NCBI RefSeq assembly: GCF_900116105.1 | Contig: NZ_FPAC01000007.1 | Location: 93,669 to 157,668, forward strand | Direction of reading: 5' to 3' | DNA length: 64,000 bases | From: Paenibacillus sp. 453mf | GTDB taxonomy: Bacteria > Bacillota > Bacilli > Paenibacillales > Paenibacillaceae | In this document: in pieces, positions 7,844 to 16,130 of the stretch | How the letters are laid out: the number at the start of each line of letters is the position of its first letter | Numbering within the stretch: position 1 is the first letter of the stretch | Notes under the pieces: model-generated | The model's database searches: none | Told to the model about the DNA's origin: nothing | The model's input: only the letters and a program-made list of their open reading frames with translations | Position numbers and translations under genes: made by a program

Positions 7844-9373
7844 TTAGCGGGTTGACTTCTTCGCCTGCATTTCCTCTGCATAGCGAATCATCTCTTCGAG
7901 TTCTTCTTCGGTAACCGAAGCACCGTCTCCCGTATCTTGAACAATAGGAATGTCCGGCTTAGACCTTGCCTGCTGAGAAGCATAGCCTCGCGCACGTCCC
8001 GGTCTTTGAGCCTTCTCATTCGGTTTATCCTTGCTGCCTTTGAACTTCGACTGGTCACGAATATACTGTACCGCTTTTTCATAAGTATTGACCTGCTTGA
8101 GCAGCATATTGGAAGCAATGGCTTCCACAAAATTACGATTGATACGCTGTTCACTTCCAGATACCAGCAAGGTCATCAGATAATGGATCAATACATTAAT
8201 GACTTCGCCCGGAAGCTTGTAGCTAAGGTCTACTTTTTCGAATATGTCAATGAGATTGTCGGGTACCGAACCTGGGAAAAAGGTTTGCAGCAAACGCAAA
8301 TAAGGTTCATTACGCAGCATCATGTTGTACTGGTGAATATCACATTTAGAAGAGAATTGAGGCGGCACTTCCAAATAATATTCCATCTCTACCACATGCT
8401 CGACTGGAGGCTCGTCTGCCTGCTTGCTGTCGAGCGCCTGCCGCATGCTGACCACTTTGGCTGCGTGGATGGACCGCTCTTCCTTCCGCTTCTTCCCTTG
8501 CCTGAACATGCTGCTAGCCAGCTCCTGCAGACGATCCAGTATAATCTCCCCACGGGTGTTAAATACTTCGTCCTCATCAAGTAATCTGCATACATCCTGA
8601 ATACCAAGGTCATATTTGTGTACAACATAATTCACGAGTCCAAGCTGATCCGGCTCGAATCTAAGCTGCTCAACATAACGCCGATTGGCAGCTTCTCGTG
8701 GAAAGCGCAAAATAATATCCGCATAGTTCAGCTGGTCATTCTCAGGCACAGCCGGCGTACTTGCCTCAGATCTAGCACTCGACATCTCGGATAATGCCTG
8801 CTCAAGCTCATAATCAATGACATGGGTATTCAGCTCAAATATATCGTAAAACGGGACAGAGATATTCTCCTTGTTCGCTGATGGTGTTCCTGCTTCCTCG
8901 GCATCTTCAGTCCAAATCTGCGATCTCAGTGCAAGGACTGCAAACTTGCCAATCTTATCTCTCAGCAGCAGCGTCAGATGCTGTGTCCGAAAAAATTCAC
9001 CGGGAGACAAGGGAGGAAACAGCTCATACTCATAGGTATATTCATCTGTCTCAGGTATATAAACTCGGGAAGTCTGAAGCAGCCCTACGGCTTCAAGCTT
9101 GGAGGTTTGCTCCATCAAATACTTGCGTCCTTTATCACTGGGCTCGAGTCCCAGTGCCAGGAACAGCTTGCGCTGCTGCTCCATCGTGGAGAAGCCGATT
9201 TGATCTGCTCTGACATGCTGAAATAACAGCCTGTACAAGCTAATAGCAAAGGCCCCCGCCATGGGCTGATATGCGGAGCTGAGCATCCGTTCGTCCAGGC
9301 TGCTAAGTCCAAACTCGCGGAAAACGCAGTATCGATGATTCTCGGTAAAGTGCAGCATGTTCTTCATGCGCAT
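7844..9373 (-). CDS. dnaB: Replication initiation and membrane attachment protein DnaB (Bacillus type)
   Basis: Firmicute primosome protein that acts with DnaD and DnaI to recruit helicase at oriC; not the helicase DnaB of E. coli. The N-terminal winged-helix region (RYCVFREFGLSSLDERMLS at about residue 14) and the C-terminal DnaB/DnaD YxxxIxxxW-like helical region match the family, and the dnaB-dnaI gene order is diagnostic. The C-terminus is Lys/Arg-rich then acidic, typical of the disordered tail. The ATG at 9373 has AAGGAG nine bases upstream; an ATG two codons later is an alternative. The length, 509, is near or slightly above the usual. Confidence 0.92.
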   Translation of the reverse strand: MRMKNMLHFTENHRYCVFREFGLSSLDERMLSSAYQPMAGAFAISLYRLLFQHVRADQIGFSTMEQQRKLFLALGLEPSDKGRKYLMEQTSKLEAVGLLQTSRVYIPETDEYTYEYELFPPLSPGEFFRTQHLTLLLRDKIGKFAVLALRSQIWTEDAEEAGTPSANKENISVPFYDIFELNTHVIDYELEQALSEMSSARSEASTPAVPENDQLNYADIILRFPREAANRRYVEQLRFEPDQLGLVNYVVHKYDLGIQDVCRLLDEDEVFNTRGEIILDRLQELASSMFRQGKKRKEERSIHAAKVVSMRQALDSKQADEPPVEHVVEMEYYLEVPPQFSSKCDIHQYNMMLRNEPYLRLLQTFFPGSVPDNLIDIFEKVDLSYKLPGEVINVLIHYLMTLLVSGSEQRINRNFVEAIASNMLLKQVNTYEKAVQYIRDQSKFKGSKDKPNEKAQRPGRARGYASQQARSKPDIPIVQDTGDGASVTEEELEEMIRYAEEMQAKKSTR

Positions 9374-9581
9374 CGCTCATTTCTCCTTCTTCCGAATAAT
9401 AATGTTTCTCTATTCTATCATAAAAGACGGCAGCTTAAATCTTCAAAAATAGCCAATTTCCCCGCTTAATCTTTCCGCTATTTCATCTTATACGACATTA
9501 ATCGACCATTCTTCTATTTTGAAAGCTACGGTTTACTATTGTACTCTATCATTCTATGAAAAGTGAACCCCTATATGACAA

Positions 9582-9611
9582 AAGAGCCTCTTTCTTCATC
9601 CAGAAAGAGGC
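9582..9611 (-). terminator. Terminator of the yuiB-like gene
   Basis: GCCTCTTTC (9586-9594) pairs with GAAAGAGGC (9603-9611), a 9-bp perfect stem; minus-strand reading continues into TCTTTTG. Confidence 0.75.
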
Positions 9612-9630
9612 GTCCTGCGATAATTATTGA

Positions 9631-9927
9631 TTAAAACATTCGATATCCACCAAGCCTTAGCTTCTTAATTGTCCACCCGCTCATAATTGCTCCAACAAGC
9701 CCAGCAATACCTGTTAAATAATCAACAAGCCGATATGTACCGAGATGTGCACCAAGGCTCATACTCTCCTGATCCCACATGGTAAAAATAACGACAGGAA
9801 TCAGCACAATGACAAACAAATAGGAAGGAAACCACGTTGTCTTCATCAGCATATTCAAAATGAAACCAATCCCAAACATCATGACAAAAAATAAAACCAT
9901 GAGAACAAGTACAGGTAAAATCTGCAT
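9631..9927 (-). CDS. YuiB-like three-span membrane protein
   Basis: A 98-residue protein with three predicted membrane spans (about 3-24, 31-49 and 68-86) and the conserved segment GIGFILNMLMKTTW, characteristic of B. subtilis YuiB. Function is unknown. In B. subtilis yuiB sits near yumC and yumB, and here an NDH-2 and a YumC-like reductase also lie within 4 kb, so the neighbourhood is partly conserved. A GTG/ATG further upstream would add 11 charged residues; the ATG at 9927 with AGGTG six bases upstream is preferred. Confidence 0.8.
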   Translation of the reverse strand: MQILPVLVLMVLFFVMMFGIGFILNMLMKTTWFPSYLFVIVLIPVVIFTMWDQESMSLGAHLGTYRLVDYLTGIAGLVGAIMSGWTIKKLRLGGYRMF

Positions 9928-10156
9928 CCGTTCACCTTCCCCCTCTTTCTGCCAATTCATGTATGCAAGCCCATAATAGATAATAATTAGTTTAACTCAA
10001 ATGCGAGGTACAGGCAATGCGCTCAACCTCAAAAAAAGCGCACTTAATGAGATCTTCATTTGCCCAGCCGCTTTACGCTTTGATACAATATAGCTGCATG
10101 CACCACTAAACGAAAACTCTTTTACAATAAATATTCCAATCAGGAGTGATGAACAG

Positions 10157-10900
10157 ATGAGCGAAGCAGCTTTAACTCTCGAGGGCTGGTATGCCCTTCA
10201 TGATTTCAGATCGATCAACTGGGCGGCATGGCGTGCGGCTGACGATGAGACCCGCGCGGTTGCCACCGATGAATTACAGGAATTTCTAAGCGCCTGGGCA
10301 GCGGATGAGGAATCCGGCAAGGGAAGCTCTACCGTATATACAGTAGTAGGCCAAAAAGCCGATTTCGTCATGATGCATCTGCGTGAAACGCTAGAAGATC
10401 TTAATGCCATCGAGAATGCCTTTAACAAAACAACATTTGCCCAATTTACGACGAAATCCTATTCTTATGTCAGCGTAGTTGAGCTTAGCAACTATCTAGG
10501 CAAAGATGAAGATCCAATGCAGAATCCACAGATTGTTGCCCGTCTGAAGCCTGTTCTTCCGAAGAATCAATACATTTGCTTCTATCCTATGAACAAAAAG
10601 CGGGATCTCGGTGACAACTGGTACATGCTGTCCATGGACGAGCGCAAGACAATGATGAGAAGTCACGGTATGATCGGCCGCAGCTATGCGGGCAAAGTGA
10701 AGCAAATCATTACTGGGTCTGTCGGCTTCGATGACTGGGAGTGGGGAGTAACGCTGTTCTCAGACGATGCTCTTCAATTCAAGAAGCTGATCTATGAAAT
10801 GCGTTTTGATGAAGTCAGCGCACGTTATGGTGAATTTGGTTCCTTCTATGTAGGAAGCCTGCTGACACCGGAGTCATTTGAAGCCATGCTTAAGCTGTAA
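10157..10900 (+). CDS. hemQ: Coproheme decarboxylase HemQ (ChdC)
   Basis: Converts coproheme III to heme b by two oxidative decarboxylations, the last step of the Gram-positive coproporphyrin-dependent heme pathway. Member of the chlorite dismutase fold family. Seen: the catalytic tyrosine segment YPMNKKRD (Tyr143) and the proximal heme ligand His170 in RSHGMIGR, at the positions expected for Geobacillus HemQ, and the C-terminal signature [12 protein letters not shown]. Length of 247 is typical. Transcribed alone with a strong terminator at 10909. Heme users ctaA, ctaB and a truncated hemoglobin are elsewhere in the window. Confidence 0.95.
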   Translation: MSEAALTLEGWYALHDFRSINWAAWRAADDETRAVATDELQEFLSAWAADEESGKGSSTVYTVVGQKADFVMMHLRETLEDLNAIENAFNKTTFAQFTTKSYSYVSVVELSNYLGKDEDPMQNPQIVARLKPVLPKNQYICFYPMNKKRDLGDNWYMLSMDERKTMMRSHGMIGRSYAGKVKQIITGSVGFDDWEWGVTLFSDDALQFKKLIYEMRFDEVSARYGEFGSFYVGSLLTPESFEAMLKL

Positions 10901-10908
10901 GCTTACAG

Positions 10909-10953
10909 AAAGAGGATGCACTGCATACTAACCTGCAGTACATCCTCTTTTTT
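10909..10953 (+). terminator. Terminator of hemQ
   Basis: AAAGAGGATG (10909-10918) pairs with CATCCTCTTT (10941-10950), with further pairing inside (CTGCA/TGCAG), followed by T6. Confidence 0.88.
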
Positions 10954-10968
10954 GGATAGCATCGCCCT

Positions 10969-11223
10969 TTAATCCTCATCTTCCTCTTCGAGCTTCTTCA
11001 GTGATTCCAGGAACTCCGCCGTTGCACGGTCCCGATCCCTGCTCTTCTCCTTTAATCGCTCGATGGCCGGCAGAATAAGAATGTCAACTTCCTTCTGAAC
11101 AATATAAGATAGATCATAACGGTCTTGTTCTTCCAAATAGCTGCCTACTTCCATTAGTGCATTATACCGATTGAGTTCCTCTCTTGTGAGCAGCCCGCGT
11201 ACTTGAACACTGCAATGTCTCAT
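10969..11223 (-). CDS. Unrecognised small charged protein co-transcribed with NDH-2
   Basis: An 84-residue protein, soluble and largely helical by composition, ending in a charged run rich in Lys, Arg, Glu and Asp. I do not recognise a family. It starts only 4 nt after the stop of the NDH-2 gene at 11228, so translation is probably coupled; a weak AAGGAAGG lies further upstream inside the end of that gene. It converges on hemQ across its terminator. A role linked to the dehydrogenase is only inferred from position. Confidence 0.75.
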   Translation of the reverse strand: MRHCSVQVRGLLTREELNRYNALMEVGSYLEEQDRYDLSYIVQKEVDILILPAIERLKEKSRDRDRATAEFLESLKKLEEEDED

Positions 11224-11227
11224 AATT

Positions 11228-12418
11228 TTAAAAGAACCTTCCTTTTTGAATGACGAGCGGGATTCCGCCGATTTTATATAAATACCTGATATCTACTGCT
11301 TTTTTGAGCTGGGCAGCCTTCCAGCCCTTCCACTTCTTCCCGTTCACTACAGCGATTGCTTCTCCCTTGCCAAGTGAAGCTACTGTCCCCTTATGATTAA
11401 ATCTGAATTTCTCTAGCGATTTGCCCCGGATCAGCAGAGAAATATTTTTCGCGCAATTGACCCCTTGCTGTATCGCCATCTGCGCCGTAGGCGGGTAGGG
11501 CCGTCCCTCTGCACTCATAATGAGAGAGCTGTCTCCAATAATGAAAATGTTATCGAAGCCAGGCGCTCGCAGGTATTCATCAACGGCTACGCGCCCACGT
11601 GTCACTTCAAAGCCTGCCTGTTCCACCAGCCTGTTGCCTCTGATTCCTCCGGTCCATACGACAGTCGAAGCTTCAATGTACTCTCCATCCCCGATAATAA
11701 CTCCCTCGGGCAGGCATTCTTTAATAGGAACACCTATACGCAGTGATACACCCTTGTTCTTCAGAACCTTCATCGCATAATCGACCAATTCCTTATCAAA
11801 GCCTGGAAGCGCCGTCGGAGCTGCCTCAATATTGTAAAGGTGTACAACCCCTGGATCGACGTCAAACTCCTTGCATAGGCGTGGAAGACGGTCAGCCAGC
11901 TCAGATACGAACTCTACGCCGCTGAAGCCCGCACCGCCAACAACAAAATTCATTCTGCTGGACTTGCTGTCATTTTTGTAGCATGCAAATTGATATTCGA
12001 TATGTTCCCGTATTAGCCTTACTGAATTAATGCTGCGAATCGTCAAAGCATGTTCTCTCATCCCGGGGATTCCGAATGTTTCCGGTTCACCTCCGAGACC
12101 AACAACGAGGACATCGTAAGACAAGGTACCATCTTCCAATATCACTTTCTTCTCATGCGGCCTAATATCCTTAACAGCGGACTTCACAAGATCAATCTTG
12201 AATTCATCAATCAATTTGGATATGGGTACTCTTGCGCGCTCAATCGAGTCGGTCCCAGCGGCCGGCATATGAAGATGCGTGGTTATATAATGGTAGTCAT
12301 GCCGATTTACGAGAGTAACATCTGCTTCGTTATAATTCAGTTCCTTTTGAAGTCGCTGCGCGGTTAATAGACCCCCGTAGCCTGCGCCAAGGATGACAAT
12401 CTTAGGAATGCTGCTCAT
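11228..12418 (-). CDS. Type II NADH dehydrogenase (NDH-2)
   Basis: Peripheral, non-proton-pumping FAD enzyme that transfers electrons from NADH to menaquinone. Seen: N-terminal FAD dinucleotide loop GAGYGG (residues about 10-15), second NAD(H)-binding loop GGAGFSG near 160, and the FAD-closing segment IIGDSS near 300, followed by AQMAIQQG. The 396 residues match B. subtilis Ndh/YumB proteins. An upstream ATG adds nine residues, but the ATG at 12418 has CGGAGGGG about 8 bases upstream and is chosen. It is followed 4 nt later by a small gene. A second NDH-like gene lies at 23973. Confidence 0.93.
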   Translation of the reverse strand: MSSIPKIVILGAGYGGLLTAQRLQKELNYNEADVTLVNRHDYHYITTHLHMPAAGTDSIERARVPISKLIDEFKIDLVKSAVKDIRPHEKKVILEDGTLSYDVLVVGLGGEPETFGIPGMREHALTIRSINSVRLIREHIEYQFACYKNDSKSSRMNFVVGGAGFSGVEFVSELADRLPRLCKEFDVDPGVVHLYNIEAAPTALPGFDKELVDYAMKVLKNKGVSLRIGVPIKECLPEGVIIGDGEYIEASTVVWTGGIRGNRLVEQAGFEVTRGRVAVDEYLRAPGFDNIFIIGDSSLIMSAEGRPYPPTAQMAIQQGVNCAKNISLLIRGKSLEKFRFNHKGTVASLGKGEAIAVVNGKKWKGWKAAQLKKAVDIRYLYKIGGIPLVIQKGRFF

Positions 12419-12557
12419 GCGCTTACCCCTCCGATATTGTTTCAACTTCTATAGAAGGAACCAAAGTCAGTATTATCAGGTTATAATTATGTAAATCTTC
12501 ATAACAACTGAATCGATTTCATCCTCAGCTTGATTGAGACAAGAAATGGATTCAACC

Positions 12558-12645
12558 AGATAGAATGAACAATAGAGCTCATTGGCCATGCCTAAGAACG
12601 ACGCCTTTCGAGCATTATTGTTCGTTTCTTTAGTTCAGTCTATCT
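12558..12645. repeat. Extended imperfect hairpin in a 700-bp gene-free stretch
   Basis: The region 12419-13022 has no convincing gene. It contains nested inverted arms: AGATAGA (12558-12564) with TCTATCT (12639-12645), and GAACAATAGAGCTC (12567-12580) with GAGCATTATTGTTC (12610-12623, two mismatches). No T-run follows on either strand, so it is not an ordinary terminator. It could be a small non-coding RNA, a degraded mobile hairpin, or chance. The rest of the stretch is AT-rich with nothing recognised before the Fur-box promoter. Confidence 0.4.
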
Positions 12646-13022
12646 ACCTTCAAAATTCTCCTTTAGTCCGCTCTATATCTATGGCCCATCCTTTCCCTGA
12701 AGTACAAGTTCACTATGGGCTCGGCTCCTTATCAATCCAGCTGTACACATCCACCTTCAAATACCATTCTAAAAGAGGGTGTAATTCAATTCCTATTCAT
12801 TAAAACGACAACTTATGTCATGTGGTTGCATCAATTTCATAATATAACGAAAGAGTGAATCCAATTGATGCGATTGCAAAACTATTAAAATAAGCCTAAA
12901 CCCTTTAAAAATCAAGTTATTTTTTCATGCAACAAAAATGATAGCGATACGAATCGAAAATAGCAAGTGAAAATATAATCGTTTTCTGGGTGAAAATTAT
13001 AGGGAAAGTTGTATATTGTTCT

Positions 13023-13066
13023 TTGCAACGAACAAGAGTAGTGTTTATAATTGATAATGACTATCA
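13023..13066 (+). promoter_or_regulatory. Fur-controlled promoter of the ferredoxin-NADP reductase gene
   Basis: TTGCAA (13023-13028) and TATAAT (13046-13051) are exactly 17 bases apart. TGATAATGACTATCA (13052-13066) matches the Bacillus Fur 7-1-7 consensus TGATAATNATTATCA at all but one half-site position and abuts the -10 box, the expected place for a repressor. Iron-dependent repression of the gene at 13116 is inferred. Confidence 0.7.
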
Positions 13067-13115
13067 AATAGACGATATTAATTCGTGAATATAATATGAA
13101 AGGTGTGTTTTACAG

Positions 13116-14117
13116 GTGACGACCCTAGAATCCACACAAGATATAACTGATTTGCTCATCATCGGCGGCGGTCCCACAGGGATGTTTGCTGCATTTTACG
13201 GAGGTATGCGCCAGGCTTCGGTAAAAATCGTAGAGAGCATGCCCCAGCTGGGCGGACAGCTTGCCGCCTTATATCCGGAGAAATACATCTATGATGTTGC
13301 CGGATTTCCAAAGATAACAGCTGGCGATTTAGTCAGCAATCTTCTGGAACAAATGAAACGGTTCGATACCGATATCCGTCTTGAGGAGAAGGTACTTTCT
13401 GTTGAGAAAAAAGAAGAGCGGCATTTTGTCGTAACGACAGATAAAGACGTTCATCATGCCAGAGCGGTTATTATTACCGCAGGTGTAGGCGCATTCGAAC
13501 CTCGTAGACTGGATCTTGAAGGTGCAAGCAAGTTCGAACAAACGAACCTTCACTATTTTGTAAGTGACCTGCAGCGTTTTGCCGGCAAGAAGGTGCTCAT
13601 CAGCGGAGGAGGAGATTCTGCAGTCGACTGGGCGCTTATGCTTGAGCCGATCGCGGAGCAAGTCACGCTGATTCACCGCCGCGATAAATTCCGTGCGCAT
13701 GAACACAGTGTAGAGAATCTAGTGGCATCCAAAGTCAATGTAGTGACTCCAGTAGAGATTACAGAGCTTCATGGTGAAGACCGCATTACGAAGGTAACGC
13801 TCTCTCATGTCAAGACAAAAGAAACACAAGAGATTGAAGTTGACGATGTGATTGTAAACTTTGGATTCATCTCTTCTTTAGGTCCGATTGCGGAGTGGGG
13901 AATTGAAATTAACAGCAATTCCATCGTGGTTGATACACGTATGGAGACAAGTATTCCGGGGATCTTTGCTGCCGGTGATATTACAACCTATGAAGGTAAA
14001 CTGAAGCTGATTGCTGTCGGATTCGGTGAAGCGCCAACCGCAGTTAATAACGCCAAAGTCTATGTGGACCCAAATGCGAAGCTGTCTCCTGGCCACAGCA
14101 GCAACATGAAGCTGTAA
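13116..14117 (+). CDS. Ferredoxin/flavodoxin--NADP reductase, YumC/YcgT type
   Basis: FAD- and NADPH-binding reductase of the thioredoxin-reductase-like class that lacks the CxxC active site; it reduces ferredoxin or flavodoxin with NADPH. Seen: FAD loop GGGPTGM (about 17-23), NADP loop [10 protein letters not shown] (about 160-169), and C-terminal FAD segment FAAGDI (about 285). No redox cysteine pair is present, which separates it from TrxB. Length of 333 is typical. GTG start with AAAGGTG ten bases upstream. The Fur-box promoter suggests the iron-limited paralog role that YcgT has in B. subtilis. Confidence 0.92.
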   Translation: MTTLESTQDITDLLIIGGGPTGMFAAFYGGMRQASVKIVESMPQLGGQLAALYPEKYIYDVAGFPKITAGDLVSNLLEQMKRFDTDIRLEEKVLSVEKKEERHFVVTTDKDVHHARAVIITAGVGAFEPRRLDLEGASKFEQTNLHYFVSDLQRFAGKKVLISGGGDSAVDWALMLEPIAEQVTLIHRRDKFRAHEHSVENLVASKVNVVTPVEITELHGEDRITKVTLSHVKTKETQEIEVDDVIVNFGFISSLGPIAEWGIEINSNSIVVDTRMETSIPGIFAAGDITTYEGKLKLIAVGFGEAPTAVNNAKVYVDPNAKLSPGHSSNMKL

Positions 14118-14141
14118 ACTATAAATGCATAATTTTGCAAC

Positions 14142-14190
14142 AAAAAAGGGTATCTTACTCCTGAAACTAATCTCAGGAGTGGATACCCTT
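14142..14190. terminator. Hairpin after the reductase gene, terminator on the minus strand and RBS-masking on the plus
   Basis: AAGGGTATC (14146-14154) pairs with GATACCCTT (14182-14190), and ACTCCTGA (14157-14164) with TCAGGAGT (14173-14180). On the minus strand the stem is followed by T6, a good terminator for sda-direction transcripts; on the plus strand only a short T3 follows. The 3' arm contains the AGGAG ribosome site and reaches the TTG start of the next gene. Confidence 0.65.
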
Positions 14191-14444
14191 TGTCATATGT
14201 GTGCCCAATATGTAACGGTCTAGATTCCGCACCATTGTTACTTTGTCCTAACTGCCATCAAGAAACCGTAGATTGCGGACTGCAGGAAGATTATGCCGGA
14301 CCTTACAGTCCCTATGTCGCATCTTCCCACGATCAAACGATACCAGCCGCCGCCAATCATTGTTTACACTTGATGCATTGTCCCCATTGTCTGACGGAAT
14401 TCTCTTATGCAGTTGATACCTGGTATGTGCCTGACAGGATCTGA
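14190..14444 (+). CDS. Small zinc-ribbon-like protein, function unknown
   Basis: An 84-residue protein with Cys pairs near the N-terminus (CPIC, then CPNC) and a second Cys/His cluster near the C-terminus (HCLHLMHCPHC), suggesting two zinc knuckles. I do not recognise the family. The only reasonable start is TTG at 14190, with AGGAGT nine bases upstream; both lie in the 3' arm of the hairpin at 14142-14190, so translation may be structure-sensitive. It is downstream of the Fur-regulated reductase on the same strand and may be read through from it. Confidence 0.72.
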   Translation: MSYVCPICNGLDSAPLLLCPNCHQETVDCGLQEDYAGPYSPYVASSHDQTIPAAANHCLHLMHCPHCLTEFSYAVDTWYVPDRI

Positions 14445-14465
14445 CCGTCCACAACTGAGAGGATT

Positions 14466-14609
14466 CTAATGCAGAACGGAAGATACGTCGGTATGCAAAC
14501 TACGCTTGTGGATTTCTTCTAACAATAATGCTATGAAATCGACATCAAGCTGAAGCTCGATTGCCATATGGTAAGAATCGAGCAGCGTCTCATCTGAGAG
14601 CATAGCCAT
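14466..14609 (-). CDS. sda: Sda, sporulation checkpoint inhibitor of histidine kinase KinA
   Basis: A 47-residue protein absent from ordinary ORF lists because of its size. In B. subtilis Sda binds KinA and blocks phosphorelay activation when replication is active or damaged. Seen: MLSDETLLDSYHMAIELQ, then DFIALLLEEIHKRSL, which match position by position the two antiparallel helices of B. subtilis Sda (LSDELLIESY, DFIELIENEIKRRSL). Start is the ATG at 14609 or, two codons on, at 14603; the ribosome site (AGGAAAGG) is rather distant. The upstream region carries a DnaA-box cluster, as for B. subtilis sda, supporting the identification. Confidence 0.93.
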   Translation of the reverse strand: MAMLSDETLLDSYHMAIELQLDVDFIALLLEEIHKRSLHTDVSSVLH

Positions 14610-14684
14610 GTGTTGGCACAACCTTTCCTATTTATTCCTCAAAACTATCATATCAGAGAATAAAAAGTAGAACAAGCGTTCCTG

Positions 14685-14785
14685 ATATCCACACCCACTT
14701 GTGGAAATCCTGTGTATAAATTGTTAATAATTATGATAAATCTATATTTTTGGCAAGTGGATTATGTGGATAATATTTATACACA
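14685..14785. promoter_or_regulatory. Cluster of DnaA boxes upstream of sda
   Basis: Within 101 bp there are one perfect DnaA box, TGTGGATAA (14765-14773, minus orientation of TTATCCACA), and three one-mismatch boxes: TTATACACA (14777-14785), TGTGTATAA (14711-14719) and ATATCCACA (14685-14693). A weaker TGTGGAAAT lies at 14700-14708. The stretch is AT-rich and ends 76 bp before the sda start. In B. subtilis DnaA directly controls sda through such boxes; the same is inferred here. Confidence 0.8.
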
Positions 14786-14846
14786 GGTCATTTAATCTGA
14801 AAACTTTCTCAAAAAAAATTTTTTTATCTAGATAGATTTGATAGAT

Positions 14847-15506
14847 TTACTGGGGTCTTGTGTTTACTTCCAGAATCCAGATTTTTCCTGATTGGTCAAG
14901 TCCATAATCAAAGCCCAATTGTCCAATTCCCGGGAACCTTTCTTCTAAAATGGTCGTACAGACACGTGTTAAATTTCGCATCTCCTGCTGTTTAGACCGA
15001 GCGCTGATGTGAGGAAGTGACTGTTGTAATGCCAGCCGCCCCTTAATTAGGGTTCCGCCCTTGCACACATTCGTTATGAGGAGACCGGGTCGTGCCAGCC
15101 TTCCGAGCATTGCTGTGACCTTCCATCCTGTCTCTTCTTTGACAAATTTGACCCGATAATCGATCGGTCTGCCTCCGATCTGAGCCAGCACAATTCCACG
15201 CTGGATAAGGTAGCTTCTCTTCTTCTTTGCTCTGAGGAGTGAGGCGTACATATGATCAAAATCGGAAAACGTTAGTCTTCGCGACAATTTAGTGAACGAA
15301 TAACCTGCTTCCTCGCGTTTGACACGGATCACACCAGCTCCTCCGCCTCCATGGACGGGCTTAACAAAGACCATTCCGTATTTTTGTAACATATTTTTCA
15401 GATGCTGCTTGGTAAACAAGCAGGTTTCTGGGATATGATTAGCAACAGAGGCATTGCTCAGGAGTACTTGTGTCTTTATCCACTTACTTCCGATCGTCAA
15501 GCTCAT
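14847..15506 (-). CDS. YheC/YheD-family ATP-grasp protein (spore-coat-associated type)
   Basis: A 219-residue ATP-grasp domain protein of the YheC/D group, which in Bacillus is linked to the spore coat; its ligase substrate is unknown. Seen: the phosphate/ATP segment FVKPVHGGGGAGVIRV (about 47-62), the IQRGI segment, the RVKFV strand, and the C-terminal metal-binding EVNTRP. The protein ends immediately after NTRPQ, earlier than usual in the family, where further residues follow; whether this is a true short end is unclear. The ATG at 15506 has GAGGGGAGAGGGAAG just upstream. It is transcribed toward sda but separated from it by the DnaA-box region. Confidence 0.82.
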   Translation of the reverse strand: MSLTIGSKWIKTQVLLSNASVANHIPETCLFTKQHLKNMLQKYGMVFVKPVHGGGGAGVIRVKREEAGYSFTKLSRRLTFSDFDHMYASLLRAKKKRSYLIQRGIVLAQIGGRPIDYRVKFVKEETGWKVTAMLGRLARPGLLITNVCKGGTLIKGRLALQQSLPHISARSKQQEMRNLTRVCTTILEERFPGIGQLGFDYGLDQSGKIWILEVNTRPQ

Positions 15507-15687
15507 TATCTTCCCTCTCCCCTCTATTCACGATTGCAGGATGAACTTAAGCGAGGTATATATTTATATAATATATTGGCGGAAGTCTTGCTTCTCTTGT
15601 ATGTATGCCTTTGTGGAGAGCCTGTTTTGATTAAACTTATAGAAACAAATAAAACAGAATAAACCCTGGAAGGGAGCACTAACTAAA

Positions 15688-15891
15688 GTGGCACAATTTA
15701 TTGAAAGTCTATACGGGGTCGCATATTTTGCCATCGTTCTCGTACTTGTTGCTGTAACGATTCTTACTTTCGTAACAGGCATTAAATTTATTCGCGATAA
15801 GAAACACATCGGTTTTGGCATCGGCTGTATCGTATTCTCACTCATCTTTACAGGCATTTTTATCAGTGTTATTGATTTCATTACTTCCTGA
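15688..15891 (+). CDS. Small two-span membrane protein
   Basis: A 67-residue protein with two hydrophobic spans (about 10-30 and 43-63) joined by a short basic loop (KFIRDKKH). The family is not recognised. The start is a GTG with AAGGGAG about 15 bases upstream; no better start exists. A terminator at 15918 closes the unit. It lies divergently from the ATP-grasp gene and upstream of ppx but is not in an operon with it. Confidence 0.75.
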   Translation: MAQFIESLYGVAYFAIVLVLVAVTILTFVTGIKFIRDKKHIGFGIGCIVFSLIFTGIFISVIDFITS

Positions 15892-15917
15892 TGCGTTACC
15901 GGTGATGTGCAAAATAT

Positions 15918-15949
15918 CCGCTTTCTCCTACCCGGAGAGGCGGTTTTTT
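15918..15949 (+). terminator. Terminator of the 15688 gene
   Basis: CCGCTTTCTCC pairs with GGAGAGGCGG (stem with one bulge, 15918-15943), followed by T6. Confidence 0.82.
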
Positions 15950-16130
15950 GTTTAAGCTCTCTGTTTAAGCTGTTACAATATAGTACATATATTTAAACAT
16001 GGAGATTTTACATAGCCTAGCACTGATTCCATTCGAGTATATATGCATCTGAGAAGCGATAGGATGGTAATATGCAATATCTAAATATGAAATCATCTGG
16101 GAGACTCACAAAAAGGAGTGGCTTGCTGAT

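Noticed and set aside
12582-12803. 73-codon plus-strand frame in the gap before the reductase
   Set aside because: No ribosome site, overlaps the nested hairpin and has random-looking composition.
14248-14454. 68-codon minus-strand frame opposite the zinc-ribbon gene
   Set aside because: The plus-strand frame carries ordered Cys pairs and a ribosome site; this one does not.
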